DNA of 33,119 nucleotides from Bacteroidota bacterium (GTDB lineage Bacteria; Bacteroidota; Bacteroidia; Bacteroidales; GCA-2748055): NCBI GenBank assembly GCA_002748055.1, contig PDRI01000034.1, positions 1 to 33,119 of the forward strand, read 5' to 3'. Shown piece by piece: positions 6,234 to 15,336 of this stretch (position 1 is its first letter; each line of letters starts with the position of its first letter). The notes under the pieces were generated by a model. It saw only the letters and a program-made list of their open reading frames with translations, ran no database searches and was not told where the DNA came from. The position numbers and the translations under genes were made by a program.

Positions 6234-7217
6234 TTAGACCGAAAGAATCTCCACCATCTGCATCTGGGACGGATCCACGTTCTTTTTCAGTTTAATAACC
6301 TTCCGGAAGGGAACGTGGTCGATCTCCCCGTTATGGAAACCCACCATCACACTCTTCTGGTCGTCCAGCAGGGCATCTACAGCAGCAAAGCCGAGTTTAC
6401 TGCCATTCACGCGGTCGAGTGCCGAGGGTTTACCGCCTCGCTGAATGTGCCCCAGCACCGAGACCCTTATGTCGTAGTCTACAAAGCTATCCTTTACCCT
6501 GTCTGCAATGGCAAAAGCACCTCCCGATTCATCTCCTTCAGCCACAATGATGATGTTACTCGACTTCTTACGCTTAAAGCCCTTCTCAAGGTGATCCTTC
6601 AGGTTCTCGACCTGACCATGTACCTCGGGGATCAGGACGGCCTCGGCACCTGAAGCAATCCCGCTTTCCAGGGCAATGAAGCCGGCATCGCGACCCATGA
6701 CTTCAATGAAAAACAAGCGGTTGTGGCTGCCCGCCGTATCCCTGATCTTATCCACAGCGTCAACCACCGTATTCATAGCAGTATCGTAGCCGATGGTGTA
6801 ATCGGTCCCATATATATCGTTATCGATAGTGCCCGGAATGCCTACAAAAGGGATGTCGGAAAACTCATCACAGAATACCCTCGCACCGGTAAGTGAACCA
6901 TCCCCTCCAATGACCACGACGGCATCAATGCCGGCCTCTTTCAGGTTACGGTAGGCGGTCTTTCGCCCCTCGGCCTCCATGAATTCCTTGCTCCGGGCCG
7001 TCTTCAGAATGGTTCCGCCCCTGTCGAGAATGTCACTCACACTGTGGGCCTTGAGGCTCACAAAATGATTGTAGATCATACCATGGTAGCCATGCCTCAC
7101 ACCACTTACTTCAATTCCGTTATAGATGGCTGTCCGGGTAACCCCCCTGATGGCAGCGTTCATTCCGGGGGCGTCTCCCCCGGAAGTAAGTACAGCTAAT
7201 CGCTTGATTTTTCCCAT
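6234..7217 (-). CDS. pfkA: 6-phosphofructokinase (ATP-dependent, PfkA)
   Basis: Catalyses phosphorylation of fructose 6-phosphate to fructose 1,6-bisphosphate, the committed step of glycolysis. At 327 residues it is the normal size for bacterial PfkA. The visible motifs are LTSGGDAPGMNAAIRG at the N-terminus (nucleotide binding), GGDGSLTGA near residue 103 and PGTIDNDI near residue 127 with the catalytic aspartate. EVMGRDAGFIAL near 165 binds substrate, and GHIQRGGKPSALDR is near 250. The Gly after GGDGS supports ATP rather than pyrophosphate as donor. It has its own -7 box upstream, so it is probably uncoupled from ispH. Confidence 0.96.
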   Translation of the reverse strand: MGKIKRLAVLTSGGDAPGMNAAIRGVTRTAIYNGIEVSGVRHGYHGMIYNHFVSLKAHSVSDILDRGGTILKTARSKEFMEAEGRKTAYRNLKEAGIDAVVVIGGDGSLTGARVFCDEFSDIPFVGIPGTIDNDIYGTDYTIGYDTAMNTVVDAVDKIRDTAGSHNRLFFIEVMGRDAGFIALESGIASGAEAVLIPEVHGQVENLKDHLEKGFKRKKSSNIIIVAEGDESGGAFAIADRVKDSFVDYDIRVSVLGHIQRGGKPSALDRVNGSKLGFAAVDALLDDQKSVMVGFHNGEIDHVPFRKVIKLKKNVDPSQMQMVEILSV

Positions 7218-7238
7218 GGTTTACAAAAAATTAAGGAA

Positions 7239-7246
7239 CAAAATTA
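7239..7246 (-). promoter_or_regulatory. Candidate -7 box for pfkA
   Basis: TAATTTTG on the minus strand, a perfect TAnnTTTG in the AT-rich 41-nt gap between ispH and pfkA, 21 nt before the ATG. Confidence 0.45.
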
Positions 7247-7258
7247 CGGAAAATAATC

Positions 7259-8125
7259 TTAACCCCGCATTATCTTTCTTATCTCCGTTGCAACCTCTTC
7301 AAGTTGCAGCCGCGAGGTAGAAGTTGCCCCGCTGATTCCAACGGAACTAAAACCCTCGAACCAGGATCTCTCTAGTTCATCGGGCCCGGAAATCCAACGG
7401 GTCGAAGGATTGAGAGAAGCACAGTATTCGTATAGCATTCTGCCATTGGAGGAATTCTTCCCACTGATAAAGAGGATGAGCTCATAGTTCCCGACAAATT
7501 CTGCCAGGCCAGGTTTACGCTTTTTCATCTGACTGCAAATCGTGCAGTTCGCATTAAGTCCCTGAACGCTTCCGCAACGCTCATTCAATGCTGCTTTCAG
7601 TTCGGAAAAGCCCTCGGGGTCCATTGTGGTCTGGGAAAACAAATGAATCTTTTTCGAAACATCGATCCGGTGGAGGTCTGCACTGTCCTCAATCACCACC
7701 GCATCTCCGTCAATCTGGCCCATCAGCCCTATGGTTTCGGGATGTGTCGCCTTCCCATAAATGACGATCTGTTCCCTCGCAGGGTCCATGGAAGCATAAC
7801 AGTTTCGAATCTTTTCCTGCAGCTTGAGTACAATGGGACAGGTGGCATTGATGACTTCTATTCCGTTTTTACGCGCCAGTTCGTAGATGGAGGGGGCTTC
7901 TCCATGGGCCCTAAAGAGCACCCTTGCTCCTTTAAGTTTGGCCAGTTCCTGATGATTGATGGTTTTGAGTCCAAGTGCCGCCAATCGTTTGACTTCCTCC
8001 CCATTGTGTACCATCTCCCCCAGGCCATACAGCTGCTGCCCCTGTTTCAGGAGTTCCCTGGCCTTGTCAAAAGCCTGCTCCACACCGAAGCAAAAACCGG
8101 CTCCCGGGTCAATGTCAATCTTCAT
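7259..8125 (-). CDS. ispH: 4-hydroxy-3-methylbut-2-enyl diphosphate reductase (IspH/LytB)
   Basis: Last enzyme of the MEP pathway: converts HMBPP to IPP and DMAPP using a [4Fe-4S] cluster. The ORF track starts at 8185, but family alignment gives the start MKIDIDPGAGFCFGVEQAF at ATG 8125, yielding 288 residues. The three cluster cysteines are visible: Cys12 (GFCFGV), about Cys95 (NATCP), and the NCTICSQ segment near 193-196. The substrate histidines are seen in MVHNGEEV, RAHGE and THPETIG. The start overlaps the end of cmk by 11 nt, indicating translational coupling. The C-terminal part is divergent (GISGATSTSRLQLEEV), as commonly seen in Bacteroidota IspH. Confidence 0.95.
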   Translation of the reverse strand: MKIDIDPGAGFCFGVEQAFDKARELLKQGQQLYGLGEMVHNGEEVKRLAALGLKTINHQELAKLKGARVLFRAHGEAPSIYELARKNGIEVINATCPIVLKLQEKIRNCYASMDPAREQIVIYGKATHPETIGLMGQIDGDAVVIEDSADLHRIDVSKKIHLFSQTTMDPEGFSELKAALNERCGSVQGLNANCTICSQMKKRKPGLAEFVGNYELILFISGKNSSNGRMLYEYCASLNPSTRWISGPDELERSWFEGFSSVGISGATSTSRLQLEEVATEIRKIMRG

Positions 8126-8828
8126 GCCCCCTGAATGCTGTGCGTTCTTGAAAAACCTCTCTGAACCACTCCATCTGGTCCTCAATCTGCATCTCGCTAT
8201 TATCGAGTAAGAGGGCGTCTACTGCCTGTTTCAAGGGACTATCCTCCCGGGTCGAGTCTATGCGATCCCGTTTTTCCAGGTTCTGCCTGACCTGCTCAAG
8301 CTCTGCTTCCATCCCCTTTTCCTTTAGCTCTTTAAACCGCCGTTGAGCCCGAACCTCAACTGAAGCTGTCAGGAAAATCTTTAGTTCGGCATCGGGGAAT
8401 ACCACAGTCCCAATGTCCCGTCCATCCATGACCACAGCCTTTTCCCGGCCCATCCGCCGTTGCTCCTCAACAAGCCCTTGCCGAACAGGCGAAAGAGTGG
8501 CGATATAACTGACATGATCTGAAACGTCGAGCTCCCGAATGCGGTCCTCTACCATGCGATCGTTCATAAAGATTTCCGAACGCTTTTGCACTGTGTTGAA
8601 ACGAAATTCGATGCGGGTCCGGTCCATTACCTCCATTACCCGTTCAACAGGGGGGGCATCACTTCCTTCAAAAAGGCCCACTTCCATAGCTGCCAGGGTA
8701 ACCACCCTGTACATGGCACCGGTATCAATGTAGCGATATCCCACATCCGCAGCAATCGTTTTAGCAAATGTGCTCTTCCCGCAGGAAGAATTTCCATCGA
8801 GTGCGACAATGATTTTTCTTTGCTCCAC
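8115..8828 (-). CDS. cmk: Cytidylate kinase
   Basis: Phosphorylates CMP/dCMP with ATP. The ORF track runs to 9014, but upstream residues overlap porQ and do not look like protein of this family. GTG 8828 gives VEQRKIIVALDGNSSCGKST, placing the P-loop at residues 11-18, and a 237-residue protein of normal length. Other motifs are YRYIDTGAMYRVVTL, VVMDGRDIGTVVFPDAELKIFLTA (CMP binding) and the lid region RRFKEL. The gene lies 46 nt after porQ and overlaps ispH, an order often seen in this phylum. GTG is inferred as the start; no ATG fits. Confidence 0.94.
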   Translation of the reverse strand: MEQRKIIVALDGNSSCGKSTFAKTIAADVGYRYIDTGAMYRVVTLAAMEVGLFEGSDAPPVERVMEVMDRTRIEFRFNTVQKRSEIFMNDRMVEDRIRELDVSDHVSYIATLSPVRQGLVEEQRRMGREKAVVMDGRDIGTVVFPDAELKIFLTASVEVRAQRRFKELKEKGMEAELEQVRQNLEKRDRIDSTREDSPLKQAVDALLLDNSEMQIEDQMEWFREVFQERTAFRGHED

Positions 8829-8874
8829 TGGCTTGGTTTTAAGGCCATAAAGATAGCGTTTTGCACAATAGTGC

Positions 8875-9921
8875 TCAGGGTGTGCGATGGTAAAAATCCG
8901 AGAGGTTGGTTGTGAGCGAAAAATGGCTGGAACCGCCGGCAAGGTGATAGGAAGAACGTCCAAAGGCAAAGTGGAATTTCGACACGCGAAATCCAAGCCC
9001 CCATGAGAAACCAACCATGCCCGGCTTTCCGGACACCTTCATCTCCTGCCTGCGTTTGTAATTATAGCCCAGGTCAATGTGAAAGTTTTTTCCAAGCAGA
9101 AATTCGGTTCCGAAGACCAGATGACGCATCAGCTTGTCTCCAAATTCATCGAAGCTGCTTGTCTTGACTTCCTCATTGAAAAAATCGGTTTTGTCCTGGC
9201 CCTCCACCTCATAAGTCAGGTCCCATTTCTCGAGGTTTTGAAGGGTAATACTAAAGCGAAAGGGGGCATGTGCCAGGCCCTGGGTGATCCCGGCCTGAAT
9301 CTCGAAAGGCAGCTTCTCCCGTGTCCCGCTGTAAGTAATCAGCTGCGCTCCCATGTTTTTCACGACCACCGCCACAGTGGTATGGGAACGATCGATCCGA
9401 TAGCAGAGGCCAAGGTCGAGGGCCAGCCCCAGAGAACTGTATTGCTCCAGGGAAGAATAGATTGGTTTTAGGTTTAGTCCAACTGTCAGTGCAGAGTCGA
9501 TCACTGATCGCGACCACATTACATTCAGGGCATATTCGGAGGCCCTAAAGTTGCCCTGAAGCTCCCCCAGCTCGTCGGTCTGCTCAAAGCTGCCATAGTT
9601 TACATAATGAATACCGGCCGCCAGGTTCCCAAGGCGTTCATGTCTGCGGGCATAGGAAGCATAACCAAAATTCACCCCGGCAAAATAATTTACATAATTC
9701 AGGTTAAGATGGTTGTGCATACCAGCACTGAGCAGGGCCGGGTTGTGAAAAGCCAGGTTAATGTCATCATCGGCAATGGAAACCAACTCTCCCCCCAGTG
9801 CAGCCACACGCGCTGCATTGGTGAGTCCGAGAAAACTGTAGGTGGCATTCCCACCCTTCTGGGCATAGCCCCCACACAGGGGCATAAGCAGAAATATTGC
9901 CAATAGCAGAGGCCTGTTCAT
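8875..9921 (-). CDS. porQ: Type IX secretion system protein PorQ
   Basis: An outer-membrane beta-barrel protein of the PorV/PorQ family with a signal peptide (MNRPLLLAIFLLMPLCGGYA, cleavage probably before Q21). Family marks are YSFLGLTNAARVAALGGEL and DDDINLAFHNPALLS at the start, then alternating amphipathic strands up to the C-terminus. PorQ belongs to the attachment/translocon part of the type IX secretion apparatus, which exports CTD-tagged proteins through the outer membrane in Bacteroidota. The length of 348 is normal. It sits just before cmk and ispH, a recurring neighbourhood. This gene is a strong taxonomic marker; no T9SS cargo is visible in the window. Confidence 0.88.
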   Translation of the reverse strand: MNRPLLLAIFLLMPLCGGYAQKGGNATYSFLGLTNAARVAALGGELVSIADDDINLAFHNPALLSAGMHNHLNLNYVNYFAGVNFGYASYARRHERLGNLAAGIHYVNYGSFEQTDELGELQGNFRASEYALNVMWSRSVIDSALTVGLNLKPIYSSLEQYSSLGLALDLGLCYRIDRSHTTVAVVVKNMGAQLITYSGTREKLPFEIQAGITQGLAHAPFRFSITLQNLEKWDLTYEVEGQDKTDFFNEEVKTSSFDEFGDKLMRHLVFGTEFLLGKNFHIDLGYNYKRRQEMKVSGKPGMVGFSWGLGFRVSKFHFAFGRSSYHLAGGSSHFSLTTNLSDFYHRTP

Positions 9922-9948
9922 CCCTGATAAAACGCTAATTCATCCTGG

Positions 9949-11010
9949 TTAGTATTCACCGAGAACCTGCTTCAGCAGACTTTTAGCCTGCAGCACCCAG
10001 GCCCGGTAAGCATCACGGTCAAATGTACGTATTTGCAACGGAATATCGCCATTTTTGGTTTTACCCGGCACAGCCATCCCCCGCTCAAAGGCATCAAGGG
10101 CATTCAGATACTGCTCGTAGTGCCCTTCGGCAGGAAAGAGTCCGATGTCCACACCCAGCCAGGCCGCCTCTGCCACTGTCTCAAAACCGGCAGTGGTCCA
10201 GAGACGGGAGCACTTGCATAGTTTTCCGAGAAAGACATCAGCGGCCGGGGCATGCAAAACGTAGGCCTTCGGAAGCTTGCTTAAGGCTTGATGAAAACAA
10301 TAAACGTCCACCCCTCCCTCTGGCGACTCACCCTGGCGATGAATCAGATCCCAAATATGGCCTTCGTCCATAAAATAGGCGAGCTGACGCTTACCGGGCT
10401 TATAGGTCGACTTCAGCACCTCAGCTCTGATCAGCGGAGGAAAAAGCAGGTAAGGATCCCGGGCTTGCAGGTCGGCCCCGAAAGAAAGGACCAGAATCCG
10501 GTCACTACCTGCAGCCACAATACGCGACATCCAGGCAAGAAGACGCTTCCCCATCGGTGCCGTTTTGCCGGTTCTTCGCCTTTTGATCTGGTGATAGAAG
10601 TGGTGCCCAACGGCAATACGCCTGATGCCCCCGGGACAGCGGCGAAGAGCCAGGGCAGCCAGTCCCTCGTAAAAGTTAAAAACGTATTCGGGCCGGAGGG
10701 TTGCAATGCGCTTTCTCAATCGACGAACCTCCTTCAGGTAACGGGGGATGCGAAAGGCGTTCAGCCATATTGATGCAGCTGTTTCAATGCCCCTGCGGTT
10801 CGCCCGCCTGTGCAACCATGGTGCGGCATAGTGCCAGTGCTTTCCTTCGAAAGGCCGAAGATAGTAGGCGGGTAAAAGGACTTCGTTTCGACTGCCGGTC
10901 CAGACCTCGACGACATCGTGGCCAAGAGACTCCAACATTTCAGCCATAGCCAGTGCCTGGCTCAAATGCCCCCGGCCCTCGCCCTGAACAAAGAACAGAC
11001 AACGGGCCAT
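9949..11010 (-). CDS. GT-B fold glycosyltransferase (Glyco_trans_1_3-like)
   Basis: A 353-residue predicted glycosyltransferase. The N-terminus FFVQGEGRGHLSQALAMAE has the glycine/histidine pattern of the GT28/MurG-like acceptor domain. The C-terminal half holds WTTAGFETVAEAAWLGV and EGHYEQYLNA, the nucleotide-sugar binding region of this group. No signal peptide or obvious membrane span, so it is probably a cytosolic or membrane-associated enzyme making a glycolipid. Donor and acceptor are not predictable. It is placed 3 nt after the EamA gene and 27 nt before porQ, inside the tig-to-ispH run, so it is probably co-transcribed with porQ. Confidence 0.75.
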   Translation of the reverse strand: MARCLFFVQGEGRGHLSQALAMAEMLESLGHDVVEVWTGSRNEVLLPAYYLRPFEGKHWHYAAPWLHRRANRRGIETAASIWLNAFRIPRYLKEVRRLRKRIATLRPEYVFNFYEGLAALALRRCPGGIRRIAVGHHFYHQIKRRRTGKTAPMGKRLLAWMSRIVAAGSDRILVLSFGADLQARDPYLLFPPLIRAEVLKSTYKPGKRQLAYFMDEGHIWDLIHRQGESPEGGVDVYCFHQALSKLPKAYVLHAPAADVFLGKLCKCSRLWTTAGFETVAEAAWLGVDIGLFPAEGHYEQYLNALDAFERGMAVPGKTKNGDIPLQIRTFDRDAYRAWVLQAKSLLKQVLGEY

Positions 11011-11013
11011 GAC

Positions 11014-11946
11014 TCAGGAATAAGGCGGATGTCGTAAAAGCTCCTTTCTGCCGGGACGAATTCCCTTCAGGCTGCTTATCTGAGAAAGGAAAAGCCCAAG
11101 AACAGTCAGGGCAATACCCAGAATCTTAAGCAAGGGCATTGCCTCACCAAGCAGGAAAAAGGAGACTATAGCTGTGACCACCGGAACAATGTTAGCGAAA
11201 ACATTAGACCTGGCAGCACCCAGTTCCCGGATGCTGACAGCCATCAGGATGAAGCAGATTCCCGAGCCAAAAATCCCGAGAAACAGCAGGGATAGCAGGC
11301 TGTCGCGGGTAATGGCATGGGGATCGAAATGGGGCCATTCCCAAATCAGGAAGATCGGAAGAAAGAGCAGCAGGCCGTAGAGGCTCTGATAAGCGGTGAT
11401 GGTCATTGGAGGATAGTCATCGACGAGCCTGCGTACCACCATGGTGTAGCCCACAGCGCTTACAACGGCCAAAAGCAATAGGAGAATGCCTTTATAATCG
11501 GCGCTCAGCTCTCCACGCCCGACCATGACCACCATTAATACCCCCATAAAGGAAACCACGAGCCCAAGCTTGTTCAGGAGGGTTAATCGCTCCCCAAACA
11601 GCAATCGGGCCACAAAGGGGACAAGCAGGGGGATGGTGGAAATAATGACAGCGGCAACGGTTGCACTCACACGGCTAAGCCCGTTGGCCTCGCCCAGGAA
11701 ATACATAAAGGGTTCAAAAAAGGCCATAAGGATGAACCAGGGCTGGTCGGCGGCTTTGATCCGCTTCAGGCGACCCGCCGGAAAGGCAAAGCCAAAAAGA
11801 AAAAAGATAGAAATAAACAGGCGCTGGAATACAATGGTCATGGGCCTGAAAGAGACTGCTGCAATCTTAAAAAAAACAAAGGTAAACCCCCAGAGAGTCA
11901 TGGCCAGAATGGCACTCAGATATGCTCCGGACTTCCCTGAAAACAT
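11014..11946 (-). CDS. EamA/DMT family transporter
   Basis: An integral membrane protein of 310 residues with about ten hydrophobic segments arranged as two EamA repeats (for example AILAMTLWGFTFVFFKIAA and later VFANIVPVVTAIVSFFLLGEAMPLLKILG). The substrate is unknown; members export amino acids, nucleotides or other small metabolites. Its ATG overlaps the clpX stop by one base (TGATG), so it is translationally coupled to clpX. The linkage has no obvious functional logic. Confidence 0.85.
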   Translation of the reverse strand: MFSGKSGAYLSAILAMTLWGFTFVFFKIAAVSFRPMTIVFQRLFISIFFLFGFAFPAGRLKRIKAADQPWFILMAFFEPFMYFLGEANGLSRVSATVAAVIISTIPLLVPFVARLLFGERLTLLNKLGLVVSFMGVLMVVMVGRGELSADYKGILLLLLAVVSAVGYTMVVRRLVDDYPPMTITAYQSLYGLLLFLPIFLIWEWPHFDPHAITRDSLLSLLFLGIFGSGICFILMAVSIRELGAARSNVFANIVPVVTAIVSFFLLGEAMPLLKILGIALTVLGLFLSQISSLKGIRPGRKELLRHPPYS

Positions 11947-13163
11947 CAGGCTGCCTTAAGTCGCTTCAGATTGGTCTTTTCCAGTTTCTCCCGGGCATAC
12001 TTAATCCCAATATGCATATCGCCGGGGTTTTCCCTGGAGGGAAGTTCGAACATGGCATCCATGATAATGGCCTCACAAATCGAGCGAAGGCCACGTGCGC
12101 CCAACTTGAATTCAAGCGCCTTCTCCACGATATAGTCCAGCACCTTCTTGTCCCAGCTAAGCTTTATGCCATCGATCTCGAAAAGCTTCTCATATTGCTT
12201 GATAATGGCATTTTTAGGCTCTGTGAGAATGCGCCTGAGCGCCTCCGCGTTCAAGGGATTCAGGTAGGTGAGTACCGGCAGCCGGCCGATAATCTCCGGA
12301 ATCATGCCAAAGGCCTTGAGGTCCTGGGGGGCCACATATTGAAGAAGATTGTCCTTTTCAATGGCATCGGTCTCCCTGGCTGCGTTATAACCAACCACCT
12401 GGGTATTAAGCCTTCCTGCGATCTTTCGCTCAATGCCATCGAAGGCCCCTCCGCAGATGAAAAGGATGTTCTTGGTATTCACCGGAATCATCTTCTGGTC
12501 GGGGTGCTTTCTGCCCCCCTGCGGCGGCACATTTATGATGGAACCCTCCAGTAATTTCAGGAGCCCCTGCTGCACACCCTCGCCGGATACATCCCTGGTA
12601 ATGGATGGGTTGTCGCTTTTACGGGCAATCTTATCGACCTCGTCGATGAAAACAATGCCCTTCTCAGCTGCCTCCACGTTGTAATCGGCCACCTGCAACA
12701 ACCTGGTCAACACACTCTCAATATCCTCGCCCACATAACCTGCCTCGGTAAGCACCGTCGCATCAACAATGGTGAAGGGAACATGCAGAAGGCGGGCAAT
12801 GGTACGGGCGAGCAGGGTCTTGCCCGTTCCTGTCTCGCCAACCAGGACAATGTTCGATTTCTCTATCTCCACCTCATCTTTGCTGTCGTGCTGCATGAGG
12901 CGTTTGTAGTGATTGTAAACGGCAACGGAAATGTACTTCTTAGCCTCCTCCTGCCCAATCACATACAAATCGAGAAAACGCTTGATCTCCATGGGCTTCA
13001 TCAACTGAATCTGGCCCATATCAAACTCGCTGTTTGCCCCGAGTTCCTCCTGGACAATGCTGTAGGCCTGCTCAATGCAACGGTCACAGATATGCCCCGA
13101 AATGCCTGCGATAAGCAGGTTCGTGTCTTTTTTCTCCCTTCCGCAAAAAGAGCAACGGTCCAT
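11946..13163 (-). CDS. clpX: ATP-dependent protease ATP-binding subunit ClpX
   Basis: AAA+ unfoldase that feeds tagged proteins to ClpP. The N-terminal zinc finger has Cys4, Cys7, Cys26 and Cys29. Walker A GETGTGKT lies near residue 108, the pore-loop motif GYVGEDIES near 140 and Walker B FIDEVDKI near 172. The sensor/C-domain contains GARGLRSICEAI. The region that docks on ClpP (IGF loop in E. coli) appears as VVGYNA here. 405 residues is normal. It starts 2 nt after clpP, in the classical tig-clpP-clpX order. Confidence 0.97.
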   Translation of the reverse strand: MDRCSFCGREKKDTNLLIAGISGHICDRCIEQAYSIVQEELGANSEFDMGQIQLMKPMEIKRFLDLYVIGQEEAKKYISVAVYNHYKRLMQHDSKDEVEIEKSNIVLVGETGTGKTLLARTIARLLHVPFTIVDATVLTEAGYVGEDIESVLTRLLQVADYNVEAAEKGIVFIDEVDKIARKSDNPSITRDVSGEGVQQGLLKLLEGSIINVPPQGGRKHPDQKMIPVNTKNILFICGGAFDGIERKIAGRLNTQVVGYNAARETDAIEKDNLLQYVAPQDLKAFGMIPEIIGRLPVLTYLNPLNAEALRRILTEPKNAIIKQYEKLFEIDGIKLSWDKKVLDYIVEKALEFKLGARGLRSICEAIIMDAMFELPSRENPGDMHIGIKYAREKLEKTNLKRLKAA

Positions 13164-13165
13164 GG

Positions 13166-13849
13166 CTATTTCTTTTTCGATGATCTGACCAATACCTCAT
13201 CAATCATTCCGTACTCCTTAGCCTCGCTGGCGGTCATCCAGAAATCCCGGTCACCGTCCTTTTCCACCTGGGCGATGTCCTTTCCGGTATGCTCGGCAAT
13301 AATGGCATAGAGTTCCTTCTTCATCTTGAGAATCTCGCGGGCGGTTATCTCAATGTCGGATGCCTGACCCTGGGCTCCTCCCATGGGTTGGTGAATCATA
13401 AGCCGGCTGTGCTTCAGGGCAGAACGCTTACCCGGACTGCCAGCTGCCAGGAGAACCGCAGCCATGGAAGCAGCCATGCCGGTACAGATGGTAGCCACAT
13501 CGCAGGAGGTGTACTGCATGGTATCGTAGATCCCCAGACCGGCATTAACCGATCCGCCGGGCGAATTAAAATAAACCTGAATGTCCTTGGAAGGATCGGC
13601 CGAATCGAGATAGAGCAGCTGGGCCTGAATAATATTGGCCACATAGTCGTCGATGGGAGCTCCCAGAAAAATAATGCGATCCATCATTAACCTGGAGAAA
13701 ACATCCATAGATGCAACATTGAGTTGACGCTCCTCAATAATGGTTGGGCTTATATAGCTGGCATACTGCGATGTAAAGCGATGCATTGCCATGCTACTGA
13801 TGCCCATATGCTGGTTCGCGAACTTCTTAAAATCGTCCTTTTGACTCAT
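13166..13849 (-). CDS. clpP: ATP-dependent Clp protease proteolytic subunit ClpP
   Basis: Serine peptidase forming the barrel-shaped proteolytic chamber used with ClpX. The catalytic triad is visible: Ser128 in GMAASMAA, His153 in RLMIHQP, Asp202 in DRDFWMT; the oxyanion segment FNSPGGS is at 95-100. The N-terminus carries about 35 extra residues before the conserved PTIIEE region, probably a removed propeptide or a disordered extension. 17 nt after tig, 2 nt before clpX. Confidence 0.97.
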   Translation of the reverse strand: MSQKDDFKKFANQHMGISSMAMHRFTSQYASYISPTIIEERQLNVASMDVFSRLMMDRIIFLGAPIDDYVANIIQAQLLYLDSADPSKDIQVYFNSPGGSVNAGLGIYDTMQYTSCDVATICTGMAASMAAVLLAAGSPGKRSALKHSRLMIHQPMGGAQGQASDIEITAREILKMKKELYAIIAEHTGKDIAQVEKDGDRDFWMTASEAKEYGMIDEVLVRSSKKK

Positions 13850-13866
13850 CTTGAAAAAGATTGGTT

Positions 13867-15216
13867 CTATTTTTCGTACAATTTACGGAACTTCTCCGAA
13901 CTAATTTCCTTGTCTTCGACTTTGGCTGTCGATTTTACATAGGCCATGAGCTTTTCCTCGGCACGTTGCTCGTGAATCCGCCTGGCTTCCTCGGGCTTGC
14001 TCAGCATCTCCTTTGCAAAATTATCGAGGTACTCCTCCGGAATATCCGCCAAACCGTATTGCATGTACTGGCTGCGGGCAATTTCCCTGGCTGCAGCCAG
14101 CGCTTCTTCGGCTTCCACCTTGATCTCTTGTTGCTTAAGCAGATGTTCCTTGATCAACTGCCACTTGAAATCGCCCTCGTATTTATCGAAATCGGCATCA
14201 ACCTGGGCTTCAGTCAGCTGCTCATTGGATTCTACCATCCAACGCTTCAGAAACTCAACGGGCAGTTCCAGCTTCGCCTTCTTTGTCAGGGCTTCGCGGG
14301 TATCGATCATGAAGCGGTATTCACTTTCACGTTCGTAATTGGCTTCGATCTCCTCAGTGATACGTTTTTCAAACTCTTCTTCATTTTTCACCTTTCCCTC
14401 TCCGTAAGCCTTATCGAAGAATTCCTGTCCGATCCTGGCCTTCTCGAACTTCAACACCTCCCTGATCACACACTTAAAACTGCCATCAAGCAGGGCTGCC
14501 TGATCCTTGTCAATGCGCAGCAATGAAGCAACTTCGGTATCATTTGGGTAGGCTTTTTTAACATCGAATATGACCTCATCGCCACTTCCGGCCCCACTAA
14601 AAAGCAGCTTTTGTTCATCATCCTTCATCATGTCGAGCGACATCGACACTTCCTCTACACGAATCCCGTCTTTCACTTCCTCGCCATCCTGGTTTACCTT
14701 CACCAGGCTACCCTTAATGAGCTCGTCTTTACCCGCTTTCTCCACATTAACGAACTCGCCAAAGCGCCCCAGCATTGAGTCCTTGTACTCGTTCAATTGC
14801 TTTTTATCGACCTTAATCTTGTAATAAGGAATCTTGTCCTTTGCGGTCACTTCCAGATTTACTTCCGGAGCCAGGCCCAGATCGAATTTAAAATTGAACT
14901 CGCTATCATTTTCGAAATCAATGGATTGCTCTTCCTTCCGAGCAAGAGGTTCACCAAGAATCCTGACATCGTTTTCTTTCAGATAATTAAAAAGTGATTC
15001 TGAAACCAGCTTATTCACCTCGTCGACAAGGACGGGGGTAAAATACATTTTGCGAATCAGTCCCATAGGTACCTTTCCCGGCCTGAACCCATCCACTCTG
15101 GCCTTGCGGCGATAGTCCTTCAACACAGTATCGACCTTCTGTTCGTAATCGCTTTTTTCCACTTTAACGCTGAGGATAGCATTGAGCTTATCCTGCTGCT
15201 CTTTTGTGATATTCAT
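13867..15216 (-). CDS. tig: Trigger factor
   Basis: Ribosome-associated chaperone with peptidyl-prolyl isomerase activity. The ribosome-binding N domain carries the signature GFRPGKVP near residue 50, followed by a PPIase-like middle domain and a helical C domain. The ORF track starts at 15237, but ATG 15216 (MNITKEQQDKLNAILSVKVE) is preferred. The -7 box at 15242-15249 would place transcription initiation close to 15235, leaving too little room for the upstream start, and the homologous N-terminus begins with MNIT. The product has 449 residues. It is the first gene of the tig-clpP-clpX run. Confidence 0.95.
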   Translation of the reverse strand: MNITKEQQDKLNAILSVKVEKSDYEQKVDTVLKDYRRKARVDGFRPGKVPMGLIRKMYFTPVLVDEVNKLVSESLFNYLKENDVRILGEPLARKEEQSIDFENDSEFNFKFDLGLAPEVNLEVTAKDKIPYYKIKVDKKQLNEYKDSMLGRFGEFVNVEKAGKDELIKGSLVKVNQDGEEVKDGIRVEEVSMSLDMMKDDEQKLLFSGAGSGDEVIFDVKKAYPNDTEVASLLRIDKDQAALLDGSFKCVIREVLKFEKARIGQEFFDKAYGEGKVKNEEEFEKRITEEIEANYERESEYRFMIDTREALTKKAKLELPVEFLKRWMVESNEQLTEAQVDADFDKYEGDFKWQLIKEHLLKQQEIKVEAEEALAAAREIARSQYMQYGLADIPEEYLDNFAKEMLSKPEEARRIHEQRAEEKLMAYVKSTAKVEDKEISSEKFRKLYEK

Positions 15217-15241
15217 AACGTCATAAAAAAATTTCAATGGA

Positions 15242-15249
15242 CAAAGATA
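15242..15249 (-). promoter_or_regulatory. Candidate -7 box for the tig-clpP-clpX operon
   Basis: TATCTTTG on the minus strand, a perfect TAnnTTTG, 25 nt before the tig ATG at 15216. No good -33 match. Confidence 0.5.
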
Positions 15250-15304
15250 ATACTCCCTAATAACTTATGGGCCCTGAAGGAACCCTTTACCCCGCATAAA
15301 AAGG

Positions 15305-15334
15305 AAAAAAGCCCTCAAAGACGTGAGAGCTTTT
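15305..15334 (-). terminator. Intrinsic terminator after tRNA-Leu
   Basis: On the minus strand AAAAGCTCTCA-CGTCTT-TGAGGGCTTTT forms an 11-bp stem (one G-U pair) followed by a T run, a few bases past the 3' end of tRNA-Leu. Confidence 0.75.
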
Positions 15335-15336
15335 CG

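Noticed and set aside
8829-9014. N-terminal extension of cmk in the ORF track
   Set aside because: It overlaps the end of porQ and is not similar to cytidylate kinases. GTG 8828 places the P-loop correctly.
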